A stretch of DNA of 64,000 nucleotides from Streptomyces shenzhenensis. Lineage in GTDB: Bacteria; Actinomycetota; Actinomycetes; Streptomycetales; Streptomycetaceae. Each line of letters opens with the position of its first letter. Within the stretch, counting starts at the first letter, position 1. The DNA lies in contig NZ_JAJONF010000022.1 in NCBI RefSeq assembly GCF_021462265.1, forward strand, positions 62,001-126,000, written 5' to 3'. Under the pieces are notes generated by a model, which did no database searches, was not told where the DNA came from, and worked only from the letters and a program-made list of their open reading frames with translations. Of this stretch, positions 31,069 through 39,697 are shown piece after piece. The position numbers and the translations under genes were made by a program.

Positions 31069-32247
31069 ATGCGCAGGCTGAAAACGACGGACCGTCCCTA
31101 TGACCTCGTGCTCTTCGGAGCCACCGGCTTCGTCGGCGAGCTCACCGCCGAGTACCTCGCCGCCCACGCGCCAAAAGGCCTGCGCTGGGCCGTCGCGGCC
31201 CGGGACGGACGCAGGCTGGAGGCACTGCGTGAGCGGCTGCCCGGCGGCGCCGGGGTCGGGTTGCTGCGCGCCGACGCGGCGGAGCCCGCCACGGTCCGCG
31301 CCCTCGCCGAGCACGCGCGCGTGGTGGCCTCGGCGGTCGGCCCCTACCTCCGCCACGGCGAGAGCCTGGTCGCGGCCTGCGCGGACACCGGCGCCGACTA
31401 CCTGGACCTGTGCGGCGAGCCCGAGTTCGTGGACCTGATGTACGTCCGGCACGACGCACGCGCGCGTGAGACAGGCGCGCGCCTGGTGCACGCGTGCGGT
31501 TTCGACTCAGTCCCGCACGACCTGGGCGCGTATTTCACGGTCCGGCAGCTGCCGGAGGGCGTGCCGCTGACCGTGGACGGGTTCGTGACCGGCGACGCGG
31601 CCTTCTCCGGCGGCACCTTCGCCTCCGCACTGGACCAGTTCGCACGCCCCCGGCAGCTGATCGCCGCCGCGCGCGACCGCGCCCGGCACGAACCGCGGCT
31701 GATGAGCCGCCGGACGAGCGCGCCGACGGGTGTCCCGCGGTTCGCGCCCGAGGTCGGCGCCTGGGCGCTGCCGCTGCCCACCATCGACCCCCGGATCGTG
31801 CACCGCTCGGCCAAGGCCCTGGACCGCTACGGCCCCGACTTCCGCTACCGGCACTACGCGGCCGTCGAGCACCTGCCGGTGGCCCTCGGCGGGATCGCGG
31901 CCGTCGGCGCGGTCGCCGCGGCCGCCCAGCTGCCGCCCGCCCGGCGCTGGCTGTCGGACCGCCTCAAGCCGGGGACCGGGCCGGACGCGCAGAGGCGGGC
32001 CCGCAGCTGGTTCACGGTCCGGTTCGTCGGTGAGGGCGGCGGACGGCGGGTGTTCACGGAGGTCTCGGGCGGGGATCCGGGCTACGGCGAGACGGCGAAG
32101 ATGTTCGCCGAGGCCGCCCTCTGCCTCGCCTTCGACGACCTGCCGCCGACGGCCGGCCAGGTCACCACCGCGCAGGCGATGGGCGACGCGCTGACCGAGC
32201 GGCTGCGCGCGGCCGGGATCGGTTTCCGGGTGGCGGCCACCCGCTAG
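31069..32247 (+). CDS. Saccharopine-dehydrogenase-like / trans-acting enoyl reductase family protein
   Basis: This 392-residue NAD(P)-binding protein starts with YDLVLFGATGFVGELTAEYL, a GATGFVG Rossmann motif. VVASAVGPYLRHGESLVAAC and DLCGEPEFVDLMY follow, as in mycobacterial enoyl reductases of the Rv2953/Rv2449c group. A short hydrophobic stretch near residue 270 (VALGGIAAVGAVAAAA) may touch the membrane. It could reduce an enoyl intermediate in lipid metabolism. It is divergent from the beta-oxidation operon, supporting a lipid role. The ATG at 31069 follows GGGGTGTC. Confidence 0.88.
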   Translation: MRRLKTTDRPYDLVLFGATGFVGELTAEYLAAHAPKGLRWAVAARDGRRLEALRERLPGGAGVGLLRADAAEPATVRALAEHARVVASAVGPYLRHGESLVAACADTGADYLDLCGEPEFVDLMYVRHDARARETGARLVHACGFDSVPHDLGAYFTVRQLPEGVPLTVDGFVTGDAAFSGGTFASALDQFARPRQLIAAARDRARHEPRLMSRRTSAPTGVPRFAPEVGAWALPLPTIDPRIVHRSAKALDRYGPDFRYRHYAAVEHLPVALGGIAAVGAVAAAAQLPPARRWLSDRLKPGTGPDAQRRARSWFTVRFVGEGGGRRVFTEVSGGDPGYGETAKMFAEAALCLAFDDLPPTAGQVTTAQAMGDALTERLRAAGIGFRVAATR

Positions 32248-32310
32248 GCGTATGGGTCACGAGCCCGCAACAGGCCCTACGGCCCGGCCGGGGCCCGGCG
32301 GGGGACGCCG

Positions 32311-32460
32311 TCAGGACTGCCACTGCAGCACGGTGTAGAGCATGCCGACGATCCAGGCGAACCCCGCCACCACGGCGAGGGCCAGCGCCGCGTTCACGGC
32401 GCGCTCGGCGGACCGGACGGGGCCGGCCGCGGACTTGGGTGCACGGTGGTGTGTCGTCAT
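32311..32460 (-). CDS. Small single-span membrane protein
   Basis: This 49-residue protein begins MTTHHRAPKSAAGPVRSAER with a basic N-terminus. One hydrophobic helix follows (VNAALALAVVAGFAWIVGML) and the end is YTVLQWQS. It has no known domain. Such short membrane proteins are common in Streptomyces. An upstream start at 32502 would add 14 residues. Confidence 0.65.
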   Translation of the reverse strand: MTTHHRAPKSAAGPVRSAERAVNAALALAVVAGFAWIVGMLYTVLQWQS

Positions 32461-32534
32461 GCGGGCCAGCCTGCCGTCGGACTGTAACAACGGCATCCGC
32501 ACTCGTACTCAGAATGGCTACTCAGGACCGCTGC

Positions 32535-33227
32535 TCAGGCCTGGGCTTCGCGCAGCGCCCTGCGGCACAGCGCGTCCGCGCGGCGGGTGGTCTCCGGCAG
32601 GCGGTACCGCGGGGTGAGCGCGAGGGTGTGGGCGCAGGCGTTGTCGAGGCTCACCCGGTGGCCGGCGGAGACGAAGACCGGCTTGACGGCGTCCCGGGTG
32701 CGCAGCGCGCGGCCGACCTCCTCGGCACCGGCGAGCAGCGGCGCGTGGCTGCCCCGCGGGGCGCCGGGGTCGTCGTACGCGAAGGCGAAGGGATTCTTGG
32801 CGACGCCGATGGTGGGCAGGCCGGTGAGGACGCCCAGGTGGCTGGCGAGGCCGAAGCGGCGCGGGTGGGCGAGGCCGTAACCGTCGCAGACGACCAGGCC
32901 CGGCGGGCAGGGCAGCGCGTCGAGGGCGGCGCGTACGGTCGGGATCTCGCGGAAGGCGAGCAGTCCGGGCACGTACGGGAAGGACACCCGGCCGACGGCG
33001 GTCGCCTCGGCGAGGACCTCCAGGGTGGCGGCGTCCAGGACGACGGCCGCCGCGGCGACCAGATCGCGCTCGTCGTCGTAGGCCACGTCGACGCCGGTGA
33101 CACGGCCGGTGCCGGGCGGCGGGCCCGGCTCGTCGAGGATCACCCGCCCGCGCAGTTCGTCCTGTACCGCCAGGGCCTGTTCCTCGGTCGCGGGCCAGCC
33201 CGCGGGTGCGCGTACCGTCGTCGTCAT
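32535..33227 (-). CDS. nfi: Endonuclease V (deoxyinosine 3'-endonuclease)
   Basis: This 230-residue nuclease cuts DNA next to deoxyinosine as part of deamination repair. The metal-binding TGVDVAYDDERD is near residue 45. The signature YVPGLLAFREIP is near 95, the active-site VCDGYGLAHPRRFGLASHLG near 120, and GVAKNP near 150. Length is normal for the family. The ATG at 33227 gives MTTTVRAPAGWP. A GTG at 33254 would add nine residues; neither has a clear ribosome site. It stands alone. Confidence 0.93.
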   Translation of the reverse strand: MTTTVRAPAGWPATEEQALAVQDELRGRVILDEPGPPPGTGRVTGVDVAYDDERDLVAAAAVVLDAATLEVLAEATAVGRVSFPYVPGLLAFREIPTVRAALDALPCPPGLVVCDGYGLAHPRRFGLASHLGVLTGLPTIGVAKNPFAFAYDDPGAPRGSHAPLLAGAEEVGRALRTRDAVKPVFVSAGHRVSLDNACAHTLALTPRYRLPETTRRADALCRRALREAQA

Positions 33228-33307
33228 GGTGGGCACGAGCGTACGGCGTGCCACGCGCGCGTGCGGTGCCCGTGGGCCCTGACCGCACGCGCGCGTGCCG
33301 CGGAGTA

Positions 33308-33646
33308 TCAGCTCTTCTTGGCGTTGACGGCGCGTTGCAGCTCGGCCTTGTTCATGTGCGAACGCCCTTCGATACCGCGCTGCCTGGCCTCGTTGTACAG
33401 CTGGTCCCGGGTCGGGCCCTGGGAGCCCTGCCGGCTGCCCGACCGCTGGCCGCCGCGCTTGCCGGACGACATGTCCTGCGTGGAACTGCGGCTGGCGGAC
33501 TTGGACTCACCGGACCGGGCGCGCTCCTTGTTGACCGTCCGAGCGGCGATCTCCTCGGCACGGCGCTTGTTCTCGCCCCGGTCGAGCGCGCTCTCCTTGA
33601 TGTGCTCGTACTGGCGTTCCCGCTTGGGGCTGGATCCGCTGGGCAT
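33308..33646 (-). CDS. Small basic protein with Rho-N/SAP-like C-terminus
   Basis: This 112-residue highly charged protein opens with SPKRERQYEHIKESALDRGE and continues with KRRAEEIAARTVNKERARSG. A Ser/Gly/Arg-rich linker follows. The C-terminal helix-extension-helix TRDQLYNEARQRGIEGRSHM matches Rho N-terminal/SAP-like nucleic-acid-binding motifs. Homologs are commonly labelled plasmid stabilization protein, a name with little experimental support. DNA or RNA binding is likely; the function is unknown. The ATG at 33646 has GGGAG upstream. Confidence 0.78.
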   Translation of the reverse strand: MPSGSSPKRERQYEHIKESALDRGENKRRAEEIAARTVNKERARSGESKSASRSSTQDMSSGKRGGQRSGSRQGSQGPTRDQLYNEARQRGIEGRSHMNKAELQRAVNAKKS

Positions 33647-33688
33647 GGCCGCTCCCTTCTCGGTATGCGGCGGTCGAGTACCCACGGA

Positions 33689-34792
33689 TCAGTTCTCCAG
33701 ACGTGCCGCCCGCCCCTGCTCGCCGGCCGCCCAGCAGCTCAGGTCCGGCGTGCAGGCCACGGTGTCGTACGAGCCGGTGTCGACGGTCCGCCAGGTGCGG
33801 CCGCCGTCGGTGGTCAGGTCGGTGCCGGTGGGGCCGACGGCGAGGGCCGTGGTGCGGCTGTGCGGCAGCCAGGCCACGCCGGAGCGGTAGGCGGGGGGCG
33901 GGACGGCGGCGGACCGCCAGCTGCGGCCGCCGTCCGGGGTGACCGCGGCCGCCTGCGGTGAGGCCTGGTCGGGGCGGTAGTCGCCGCCGACCGCGAGGCC
34001 GTGGGCGCGGTCCCGGAAGGCGAGGGCGAAGACGCCCTTGGCCGGATCGCCCGCCGGGATCGTGGTGTCGGCGGCGGTCCAGGTCAGGCCGCGGTCGGCG
34101 GAGTGCAGCACGCGCGCGTGGGCGCCGCCGCCGGTGGCCAGCCAGGCGTCCTTCGGGCCGGAGGTGACCAGGCACTGGCCGCTCGCCGCGAAGCCCGCCT
34201 CGCCGGCCAGGGCGGCCGGCATGCCGTCGTCGGGCAGCACGCGCCACGAACGGCCGCCGTCGCTCGTCGACAGGATGCGGAATCCGCCGTCGACCGGGTC
34301 GCTCATGGCGAGGCCGTGGCGGCGGTCGAAGAAGGCCATGCAGTCGTAGAAGGCGGCGGGGTCGGTGTTGCGGAAGGCCTCCGTCCAGCTCCGGCCGCCG
34401 TCGTCGGTGCGGTAGACCCGGGACGCCTCGCCCTCGCCGATGGCCAGCACCACCGCGTGGCGCGCGTCGAACGCCTCGACGTCCCGGAACTGGAGGTCGC
34501 CCGCGCCCGGCGGAGAGACGTTCCGCCAGCTCGTCCCGCCGTCCGTGGTGCGCAGCACGGTGCCGCCGGTGCCGGCCAGCCAGGCGGTGCTCCGGTCGAC
34601 GGCGGCCAGTCCCCGGAACCGCACGCCCGGGGTGCCGGTGTCCTTGACCGCCCAGTGCGGGGCCCGTGTCGTGGCCCGCGCGGAACCGGCGGTCAGCGCG
34701 GCCAGCGCCGCGGTGCACACCACCCCCACCGCGACCGCCCGCCCGGTACGCCGGGCCCGTCCTGTACGTCGCGTGCTCCCCAAGCGCCTCAT
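33689..34792 (-). CDS. Secreted YCF48/BNR-repeat beta-propeller protein
   Basis: This 367-residue exported protein has an Arg-rich signal peptide (RRTGRARRTGRAVAVGVV, then a hydrophobic stretch ending ARA). The rest is a beta-propeller of about six BNR-type repeats: TTDGGTSWRNV, TDDGGRSWTEA, TSDGGRSWRVL, SADRGLTWTAA, TPDGGRSWRSA and TTDGGRTWRTV. Such folds scaffold or bind ligands; in plants and cyanobacteria YCF48 helps photosystem II assembly. Homologs in Streptomyces are sometimes called oxidoreductases without evidence. No catalytic residues can be pointed to. Confidence 0.85.
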   Translation of the reverse strand: MRRLGSTRRTGRARRTGRAVAVGVVCTAALAALTAGSARATTRAPHWAVKDTGTPGVRFRGLAAVDRSTAWLAGTGGTVLRTTDGGTSWRNVSPPGAGDLQFRDVEAFDARHAVVLAIGEGEASRVYRTDDGGRSWTEAFRNTDPAAFYDCMAFFDRRHGLAMSDPVDGGFRILSTSDGGRSWRVLPDDGMPAALAGEAGFAASGQCLVTSGPKDAWLATGGGAHARVLHSADRGLTWTAADTTIPAGDPAKGVFALAFRDRAHGLAVGGDYRPDQASPQAAAVTPDGGRSWRSAAVPPPAYRSGVAWLPHSRTTALAVGPTGTDLTTDGGRTWRTVDTGSYDTVACTPDLSCWAAGEQGRAARLEN

Positions 34793-34990
34793 GGCGCGCG
34801 AAGCTAGCCCACCACGACCGCGTCGTCCAGAGGGCCCCGGCCTCCGGCAACCGGTAAGCCGCGGGTGTGAATAAGCCCGGTGACAGAGGTCACTCGCCCC
34901 TCCTGTGCACGGATCGGCCGCTTCCTTCGTCTCATCCAGTGCCAGGTCTCACACGCCCGGGAATCACCACCGTCACGAGGGAGCAAGGCG

Positions 34991-35407
34991 TTGTCCACCG
35001 TCATCGAGCAGCCCGTAGAGGCCCGCCTGGTCGCCGCGTCACCGCGCATGCCGAGCATTCCCGCCACCCTGCGCTACGACCGCGAGGACCCCTTCGCCGT
35101 ATGCATGACCTTCCCGGCTCCGGCCACCCTGGAGGGGGTCGACGTCTGCTGGACGTTCTCCCGCGAGCTGCTGGCGGCCGGGCTGCACGCGCCCGAGGGC
35201 GACGGGGACGTCCGGGTACGGCCGTACGGCTACGACCGGACCGTGCTGGAGTTCCACGCCCCGGAGGGCACCGCCGTCGTCCATGTGCGCACCGGCGAGA
35301 TACGCCGGTTCCTGGAGGCGACCGGCGACCTGGTCCCCGCCGGTCTGGAACACCTCCAGCTGGACCTGGACCAGGACCTGGCCGAGCTGATGCGGGACGC
35401 CTGCTGA
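34991..35407 (+). CDS. ssgD: SsgA-like sporulation/cell-division protein
   Basis: This 138-residue member of the SsgA-like (SALP) family is found only in sporulating actinomycetes. It influences septum-site selection and peptidoglycan maintenance. Typical features are LRYDREDPFAVCMTF, VCWTFSRELLAAGL and GDVRVRPYGYDRTVLEFHAP near residues 75-95. The TTG at 34991 gives MSTVIEQPVEARLVAASPR and has GAGGGAG 7 bases upstream. The position between the propeller gene and the ABC-F gene agrees with S. coelicolor ssgD (SCO6722, from memory). The 147 bases after it show nothing before the ABC-F promoter. Confidence 0.85.
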   Translation: MSTVIEQPVEARLVAASPRMPSIPATLRYDREDPFAVCMTFPAPATLEGVDVCWTFSRELLAAGLHAPEGDGDVRVRPYGYDRTVLEFHAPEGTAVVHVRTGEIRRFLEATGDLVPAGLEHLQLDLDQDLAELMRDAC

Positions 35408-35554
35408 CCCGGTGCTTCAGCGCCGGCCGGGCGGGAGAGGCGGGGGCGCGCTTCCGAAGGGTGTGCGGGTTCGTCATGCGGCCGGCTCGGCCGGCCGGGC
35501 CGGGGCCGGCAGGAATCCGCCGCCGACGTGGGACGGTGGCCGGTGGTTAATCGC

Positions 35555-35797
35555 GTTGACACCCCGTAAGGCCCCTCCTACCGTTGACGACGGTTCTGTT
35601 GCCGTCGATTGGAGAAGGACGTTGCTCGTCTGAGGTTCTGAGACACCGCGTCACACCTGTGAGGTGTGTCTGTGGCGTTCGGCCTCGGCGTGTGAGCCGT
35701 CCTTCCGGCGCAGGATCCCTTCCTGGCCTTCGGCTTCTGCCTCGCGGTGTCTCGACACGCGTCTGTCCCCGACACCGCAAGCAACCGCGAGGCGCCC
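35555..35797 (+). promoter_or_regulatory. Attenuator-like leader of an ABC-F gene with a tripeptide uORF
   Basis: A promoter-like TTGACA (35555-35560) and TACCGT (35579-35584, 18-base spacer) precede a leader of about 200 bases. The leader holds a 3-codon uORF (35622-35633) with a strong GGAGAAGGA site. A hairpin CACACCT/AGGTGTG (35652-35668) competes with an alternative stem AGACAC/GTGTCT (35641-35646 with 35666-35671). A stem GCGGTGTC/GACACCGC (35744-35751 with 35771-35778) lies just before the ABC-F ribosome site. This layout matches ribosome-mediated attenuation of antibiotic-inducible ABC-F genes. The pieces are seen; the mechanism is inference. Confidence 0.6.
35622..35633 (+). CDS. Three-codon upstream ORF (Met-Leu-Val) in the ABC-F leader
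   Basis: TTG-CTC-GTC-TGA follows GGAGAAGGA at ribosome-site spacing and is the only well-placed start in the leader. Very short uORFs of this kind act as stalling sensors upstream of drug-inducible resistance genes. It could be chance, but the strength of the ribosome site and the downstream alternative hairpins argue for function. Confidence 0.45.
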   Translation: MLV

Positions 35798-37435
35798 ATG
35801 TCTGCTTCCGTCACCGTCACCTCCCTGTCCTTCGCCTGGCCCGACGGCTCCCCCGTCTTCGAGGGCCTGGACGTCTCCTTCGGCCCCGGCCGCACCGGCC
35901 TGGTCGGCGTCAACGGATCGGGGAAGTCGACGCTCTTGAAGCTCGTCGCCGGCGAGCTCACGCCGGCCGACGGCACCGTCAAAGTGGCCGGCGAGGTCGG
36001 CTGCCTCCCGCAGAACGTCACGCTCGACACCGCCCTGCGCGTCGACGAGGCGCTCGGCATCGCCGCCCGGCGGGCCGCGCTGCACGCCATCGAGGCGGGC
36101 GACGCGTCCGATCGGCACTTCGAGGCGCTCGGCGACGACTGGGACGTCGAGGAGCGCGCGCTGGTCACCCTCGGCGAACTCGGGCTCGGCCACATCGGCC
36201 TGGACCGGACCGTCGGCGAGGTGTCCGGCGGCGAGTCGGTGCTGCTGCGACTGGCCGCGCTGCTCCTTCGGCGGCCGGACGTGCTGCTGCTCGACGAGCC
36301 CACCAACAACCTCGACCTGTACGCCCGCAAGCGGCTGTACGCGGCCGTGGCGTCCTGGCCCGGCGTGCTGATCGTGGTCAGCCACGACCGGGAACTCCTC
36401 GAACTGGTCGACCAGATCGCCGACCTGCGCGCCGGGGAGGTCACCTGGTACGGCGGCAGCTTCTCGGCGTACGAGGAGGCACTCGCCGTCGAGCAGGAGG
36501 CGGCCGAGCGCATGGTGCGGGTCGCCGAGGCCGACGTCCGCAAACAGCGGCGCGAACTGTCCGACGCCCAGGTGAAACTGGCCCGCCGCAAGCGGTACGG
36601 GCAGAAGATGTTCGAGCAGAAGCGCGAGCCCAAGATCGTCATGGGGGCGCGCAGGCGGGCGGCGCAGGAGTCCGCGGGCAAGCACCGCATCATGCACGAG
36701 GAACGCCTCGCCGAGGCCAGGGAACGCCTGGACGAGGCGGTGGAGGCGGTCCGCGACGACGACGAGATCCGCGTCGAACTGCCGTACACGGCCGTACCGC
36801 CGGGCCGGAACGTGCTGACCCTGGAGAACCTGGAACTCGCCCACGGCCCGCGGGTGAAGGGGATCCTCGATCTGCGCGGCCCCGAGCGGATCGCGCTGGT
36901 CGGGCGCAACGGTGCGGGCAAGACGACACTGCTGCGGACGATCGCCGGGGAGCTGGCGCCGGTCGCGGGCGAGGCGCGCACGCACGTGCCGACGCGTTTC
37001 CTGCCGCAGCGGCTGGACGTCCTCGACGAGGAGCTGACCGTCGCCGAGAACGTGACCCGGTTCGCGCCGGACGCCGGCAACAACCGGATCCGGGCCCGGC
37101 TGGCCCGCTTCCTGTTCCGGGGCGCCCGGGCCGACCAGAAGGCGGGGACGCTCTCCGGCGGCGAGCGCTTCCGGGCGGCGCTGGCCGCGCTGCTGCTGGC
37201 CGAGCCGGCACCGCAGCTGCTGATGCTGGACGAGCCGACGAACAACCTCGACATGGCGAGCGTCCGGCAGCTCACCACGGCCCTGGAGTCGTACGCGGGC
37301 GCCCTGATCGTGGCCAGCCACGACCTGCCGTTCCTGGAGTCGATCGGGATCACGCGGTGGCTGCTGATGGCGGACGGGGAGCTGACGGGCACGACGCCGG
37401 ACGAGGTGGCCGGTCTCGGGGAGGGCACAGCCTGA
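35798..37435 (+). CDS. ABC-F family ribosome-protection-type ATPase
   Basis: This 545-residue protein has two ABC domains. P-loop 1 is GVNGSGKST near residue 39, with signature VSGGESVLLR and Walker B LLLDEPTNN. P-loop 2 is GRNGAGKTT near 368, with signature LSGGERFRAA and Walker B LMLDEPTNN. The linker is charged and coiled-coil-like (RVAEADVRKQRRELSDAQVK, RRKRYGQKMFEQKREP). No membrane segment is present. The family displaces antibiotics from the ribosome or resolves stalls. The ATG at 35798 has GAGG 7 bases upstream; an in-frame GTG at 35747 is inside the attenuator stem. The leader suggests induction by ribosome-targeting drugs. Confidence 0.93.
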   Translation: MSASVTVTSLSFAWPDGSPVFEGLDVSFGPGRTGLVGVNGSGKSTLLKLVAGELTPADGTVKVAGEVGCLPQNVTLDTALRVDEALGIAARRAALHAIEAGDASDRHFEALGDDWDVEERALVTLGELGLGHIGLDRTVGEVSGGESVLLRLAALLLRRPDVLLLDEPTNNLDLYARKRLYAAVASWPGVLIVVSHDRELLELVDQIADLRAGEVTWYGGSFSAYEEALAVEQEAAERMVRVAEADVRKQRRELSDAQVKLARRKRYGQKMFEQKREPKIVMGARRRAAQESAGKHRIMHEERLAEARERLDEAVEAVRDDDEIRVELPYTAVPPGRNVLTLENLELAHGPRVKGILDLRGPERIALVGRNGAGKTTLLRTIAGELAPVAGEARTHVPTRFLPQRLDVLDEELTVAENVTRFAPDAGNNRIRARLARFLFRGARADQKAGTLSGGERFRAALAALLLAEPAPQLLMLDEPTNNLDMASVRQLTTALESYAGALIVASHDLPFLESIGITRWLLMADGELTGTTPDEVAGLGEGTA

Positions 37436-37531
37436 CGTCAGGGGTTTTGTCGACACGTACCCGCCCTGCATGATGGCGGTCCGGCGCCCCGCCATGGGCG
37501 CCGGACCGAACCCCGACCCCGGAGACCCGTC

Positions 37532-38308
37532 GTGCCCAGCAAGAAGGCCCTCATCCGCCGCCCCAGCCCGCGCCTCGCCGAAGGCCTGGTGACGCACGTC
37601 GAGCGGGAGAAGGTCGACGTCGAGCTCGCCCACGAGCAGTGGGAGGCGTACGCGGAGGCGCTGCGCGCGCACGGCTGGGAGACCGTCGAGGTGGACCCGG
37701 AGGACGAGTGCCCGGACTCGGTGTTCGTCGAGGACACGGTCGTCATGTACAAGAACGTGGCGCTGATCACCCGGCCCGGCGCCGAGTCCCGGCGCGAGGA
37801 GACGGCCGGCGTCGAGGAGGCGGTGGCCCGCCTCGGCTGCTCGGTCAACTGGATCTGGGACCCGGGCACCCTGGACGGCGGTGACGTCCTCAAGGTGGGC
37901 GACACCGTCTACGTCGGCCGCGGCGGGCGGACCAACGCGGCCGGGGTGCAGCAGTTGCGGGCCGCGTTCGAGCCGCTGGGCGCGCGCGTGGTCGCCGTGC
38001 CGGTGAGCAAGGTGCTGCATCTGAAGTCGGCGGTGACCGCGTTGCCCGACGGAACGATTCTGGGGCACATCCCGAACATGGACCGACCCTCGCTGTTCCC
38101 GCGGTTCCTGGCCGTGCCGGAGGACGCGGGCGCCCATGTGGTGCTGCTCGGCGGCGGCAAGCTGCTGATGTCGGCGAGCGCCCCGAAGACCGCGGAGTTG
38201 CTGACCGACCTCGGCCACGAGGTGGTCACGGTGGACATCTCCGAGTTCGAGAAGCTCGAGGGATGTGTGACGTGCCTCTCGGTGCGGCTGCGGGAGCTGT
38301 ACGCCTGA
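37532..38308 (+). CDS. ddaH: Dimethylargininase (DDAH)
   Basis: This 258-residue enzyme of the guanidino-modifying superfamily hydrolyses N-omega-methylarginines to citrulline and methylamines. The pentein fold shows CPDSVFVEDTVVMYKNVALI near residue 60. LDGGDVLKVGDTVYVGRGGR is near 115, the catalytic His is in KVLHLKSAVTALPDG near 165, and the nucleophile is Cys248 in GCVTCLSVRLREL. Length and motifs agree with bacterial DDAH. The GTG start (VPSKKALIRRP) has a GGAGACC site. It follows the ABC-F gene by 96 bases. Confidence 0.93.
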   Translation: MPSKKALIRRPSPRLAEGLVTHVEREKVDVELAHEQWEAYAEALRAHGWETVEVDPEDECPDSVFVEDTVVMYKNVALITRPGAESRREETAGVEEAVARLGCSVNWIWDPGTLDGGDVLKVGDTVYVGRGGRTNAAGVQQLRAAFEPLGARVVAVPVSKVLHLKSAVTALPDGTILGHIPNMDRPSLFPRFLAVPEDAGAHVVLLGGGKLLMSASAPKTAELLTDLGHEVVTVDISEFEKLEGCVTCLSVRLRELYA

Positions 38309-38418
38309 CGGCTGATCGATCCGCCACTTCGGACCCGGACCTGCGGGTCCCGGGTCTGTCCGGCATGACGCGCGCCTTGTCCACCGGGCCTGATCAGCAG
38401 CCTTTACAGCGCACTTAA

Positions 38419-38464
38419 CCTACGGTTTCGTAACCTACGGTTTCGTAGCTTACGATCTCGTAGG
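38419..38464. promoter_or_regulatory. Three-copy 15-bp operator array upstream of the desaturase gene
   Basis: Units start at 38419, 38434 and 38449 with an exact 15-base period. Each contains the palindrome TACG-n4-CGTA: CCTACGGTTTCGTA twice, then CTTACGATCTCGTA. The array ends about 64 bases before the desaturase start, over the likely promoter. TetR-type repressors of lipid desaturation would fit, but no regulator gene is adjacent. Confidence 0.7.
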
Positions 38465-38527
38465 TTTCCGGCCCCGCTCGCCGGTCTTCGTTCATCCGCT
38501 CGTGTTCGGCGTCCCCCTGGAGTTCTC

Positions 38528-39502
38528 GTGACGATCACTTCTCCCCCTTTCGACAGCCCGTCCGTGTGGACCGATACGCGGCTGCTGTACGCCCTGGAGG
38601 AAGTGGTCGAGAAGGAGCTGAACCGTCATCTGAAGGTCGCCAAGGACTGGATGCCGCACGAGTACGTGCCGTGGAGCGACGCCCGTAACTTCGAGGGATT
38701 CTTCGAGGACGGTCTGGCCTGGGGCAAGGAGCAGTCCAAGGTCACCGAGATCGGCCGGACCGCGCTGGTGGTGAACCTGCTCACCGAGGACAACCTGCCC
38801 AGCTACCACCACGAGATCGCCTCCCTGTTCGGCCGGGACGGCGCCTGGGGCACCTGGGTGCACCGCTGGACCGCCGAGGAGGGCCGGCACGGCATCGTGA
38901 TGCGCGACTACCTGCTCGCCTCGCGCGCGGTGGACCCGGACAAGCTGGAGCAGTTCCGCATGGCGCACATGAGCGAGGGCTTCGAGTCGGACAACCGGCA
39001 CTCGATGCTGCACTCGATCGCCTACGTGGCCTTCCAGGAACTCGCGACCCGCATCTCGCACCGCAACGCCGGCCACCAGTCCGGCGACCCGGTCTGCGAC
39101 CGCATGCTGGCCCGCATCGCGACCGACGAGAACCTGCACATGGTCTTCTACCGCAACCTCCTGAAGTCGGCGTTCGAACTGGCCCCCGACCTGACCATGC
39201 AGGCGGTGCGGGACGTCGTGGTCAACTTCCGCATGCCCGGCCACGGCATCCCCGGCTTCGAGCGCGCCGCCGCCCAGATGGCGATCGGCGAGGTCTACAA
39301 CCTGCGCATCCACCACGACGACGTGCTGCAGCCGGTGCTGCGCCACCTGAAGGTCCTGGAGATCGACGGTCTCGGCCCGGAGGGCCTGCAGGCGCAGGAG
39401 GAACTCGGCCTGTTCATGGGCGGCCTGGACGCGGAGGCCTCGAAGTTCGACGAGAAACTGGCCGCGCGCAAGGCACGGATGGCGGCGCGCGCCGGCGCGT
39501 GA
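38528..39502 (+). CDS. Acyl-ACP (stearoyl-ACP type) desaturase
   Basis: This 324-residue soluble di-iron desaturase introduces a cis double bond into acyl-ACP. Iron-ligand regions are LLTEDNLPSYHHEIASLFG (ENLPSYH) near residue 90, TAEEGRHGIVMRDYLLASRA near 120, and RIATDENLHMVFYRNLLKS near 200. The size matches bacterial DesA-type proteins, shorter than plant enzymes. The GTG start (VTITSPPFDSPSV) has GGAG 6 bases upstream. The array at 38419-38464 suggests tight control, possibly by membrane fluidity or acyl-CoA level. No electron-transfer partner lies beside it. Confidence 0.93.
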   Translation: MTITSPPFDSPSVWTDTRLLYALEEVVEKELNRHLKVAKDWMPHEYVPWSDARNFEGFFEDGLAWGKEQSKVTEIGRTALVVNLLTEDNLPSYHHEIASLFGRDGAWGTWVHRWTAEEGRHGIVMRDYLLASRAVDPDKLEQFRMAHMSEGFESDNRHSMLHSIAYVAFQELATRISHRNAGHQSGDPVCDRMLARIATDENLHMVFYRNLLKSAFELAPDLTMQAVRDVVVNFRMPGHGIPGFERAAAQMAIGEVYNLRIHHDDVLQPVLRHLKVLEIDGLGPEGLQAQEELGLFMGGLDAEASKFDEKLAARKARMAARAGA

Positions 39503-39697
39503 CGCCAGGGCGGACGGGCGCCCGGATCTTCCGGTGCGCCCTGTCGGCGGCCTGCGGCATCATGCGCGCACGCGTGCTGACACCGCCTCCGGCCGGGCGG
39601 TCCGCATCCTGCCGGACCTGATCGGCTCCTCGGCCGACGACCGGATACGCGCGCGTGTCGGCCTGCCCCGGCCGGGGACGGCGGCGCCGCGGGCGGG

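Noticed and set aside
34880..34893. GTGAC-n4-GTCAC repeat upstream of ssgD
   Set aside because: It is short and near the propeller gene; a repeat of this size is expected by chance in GC-rich sequence and no regulator fits.
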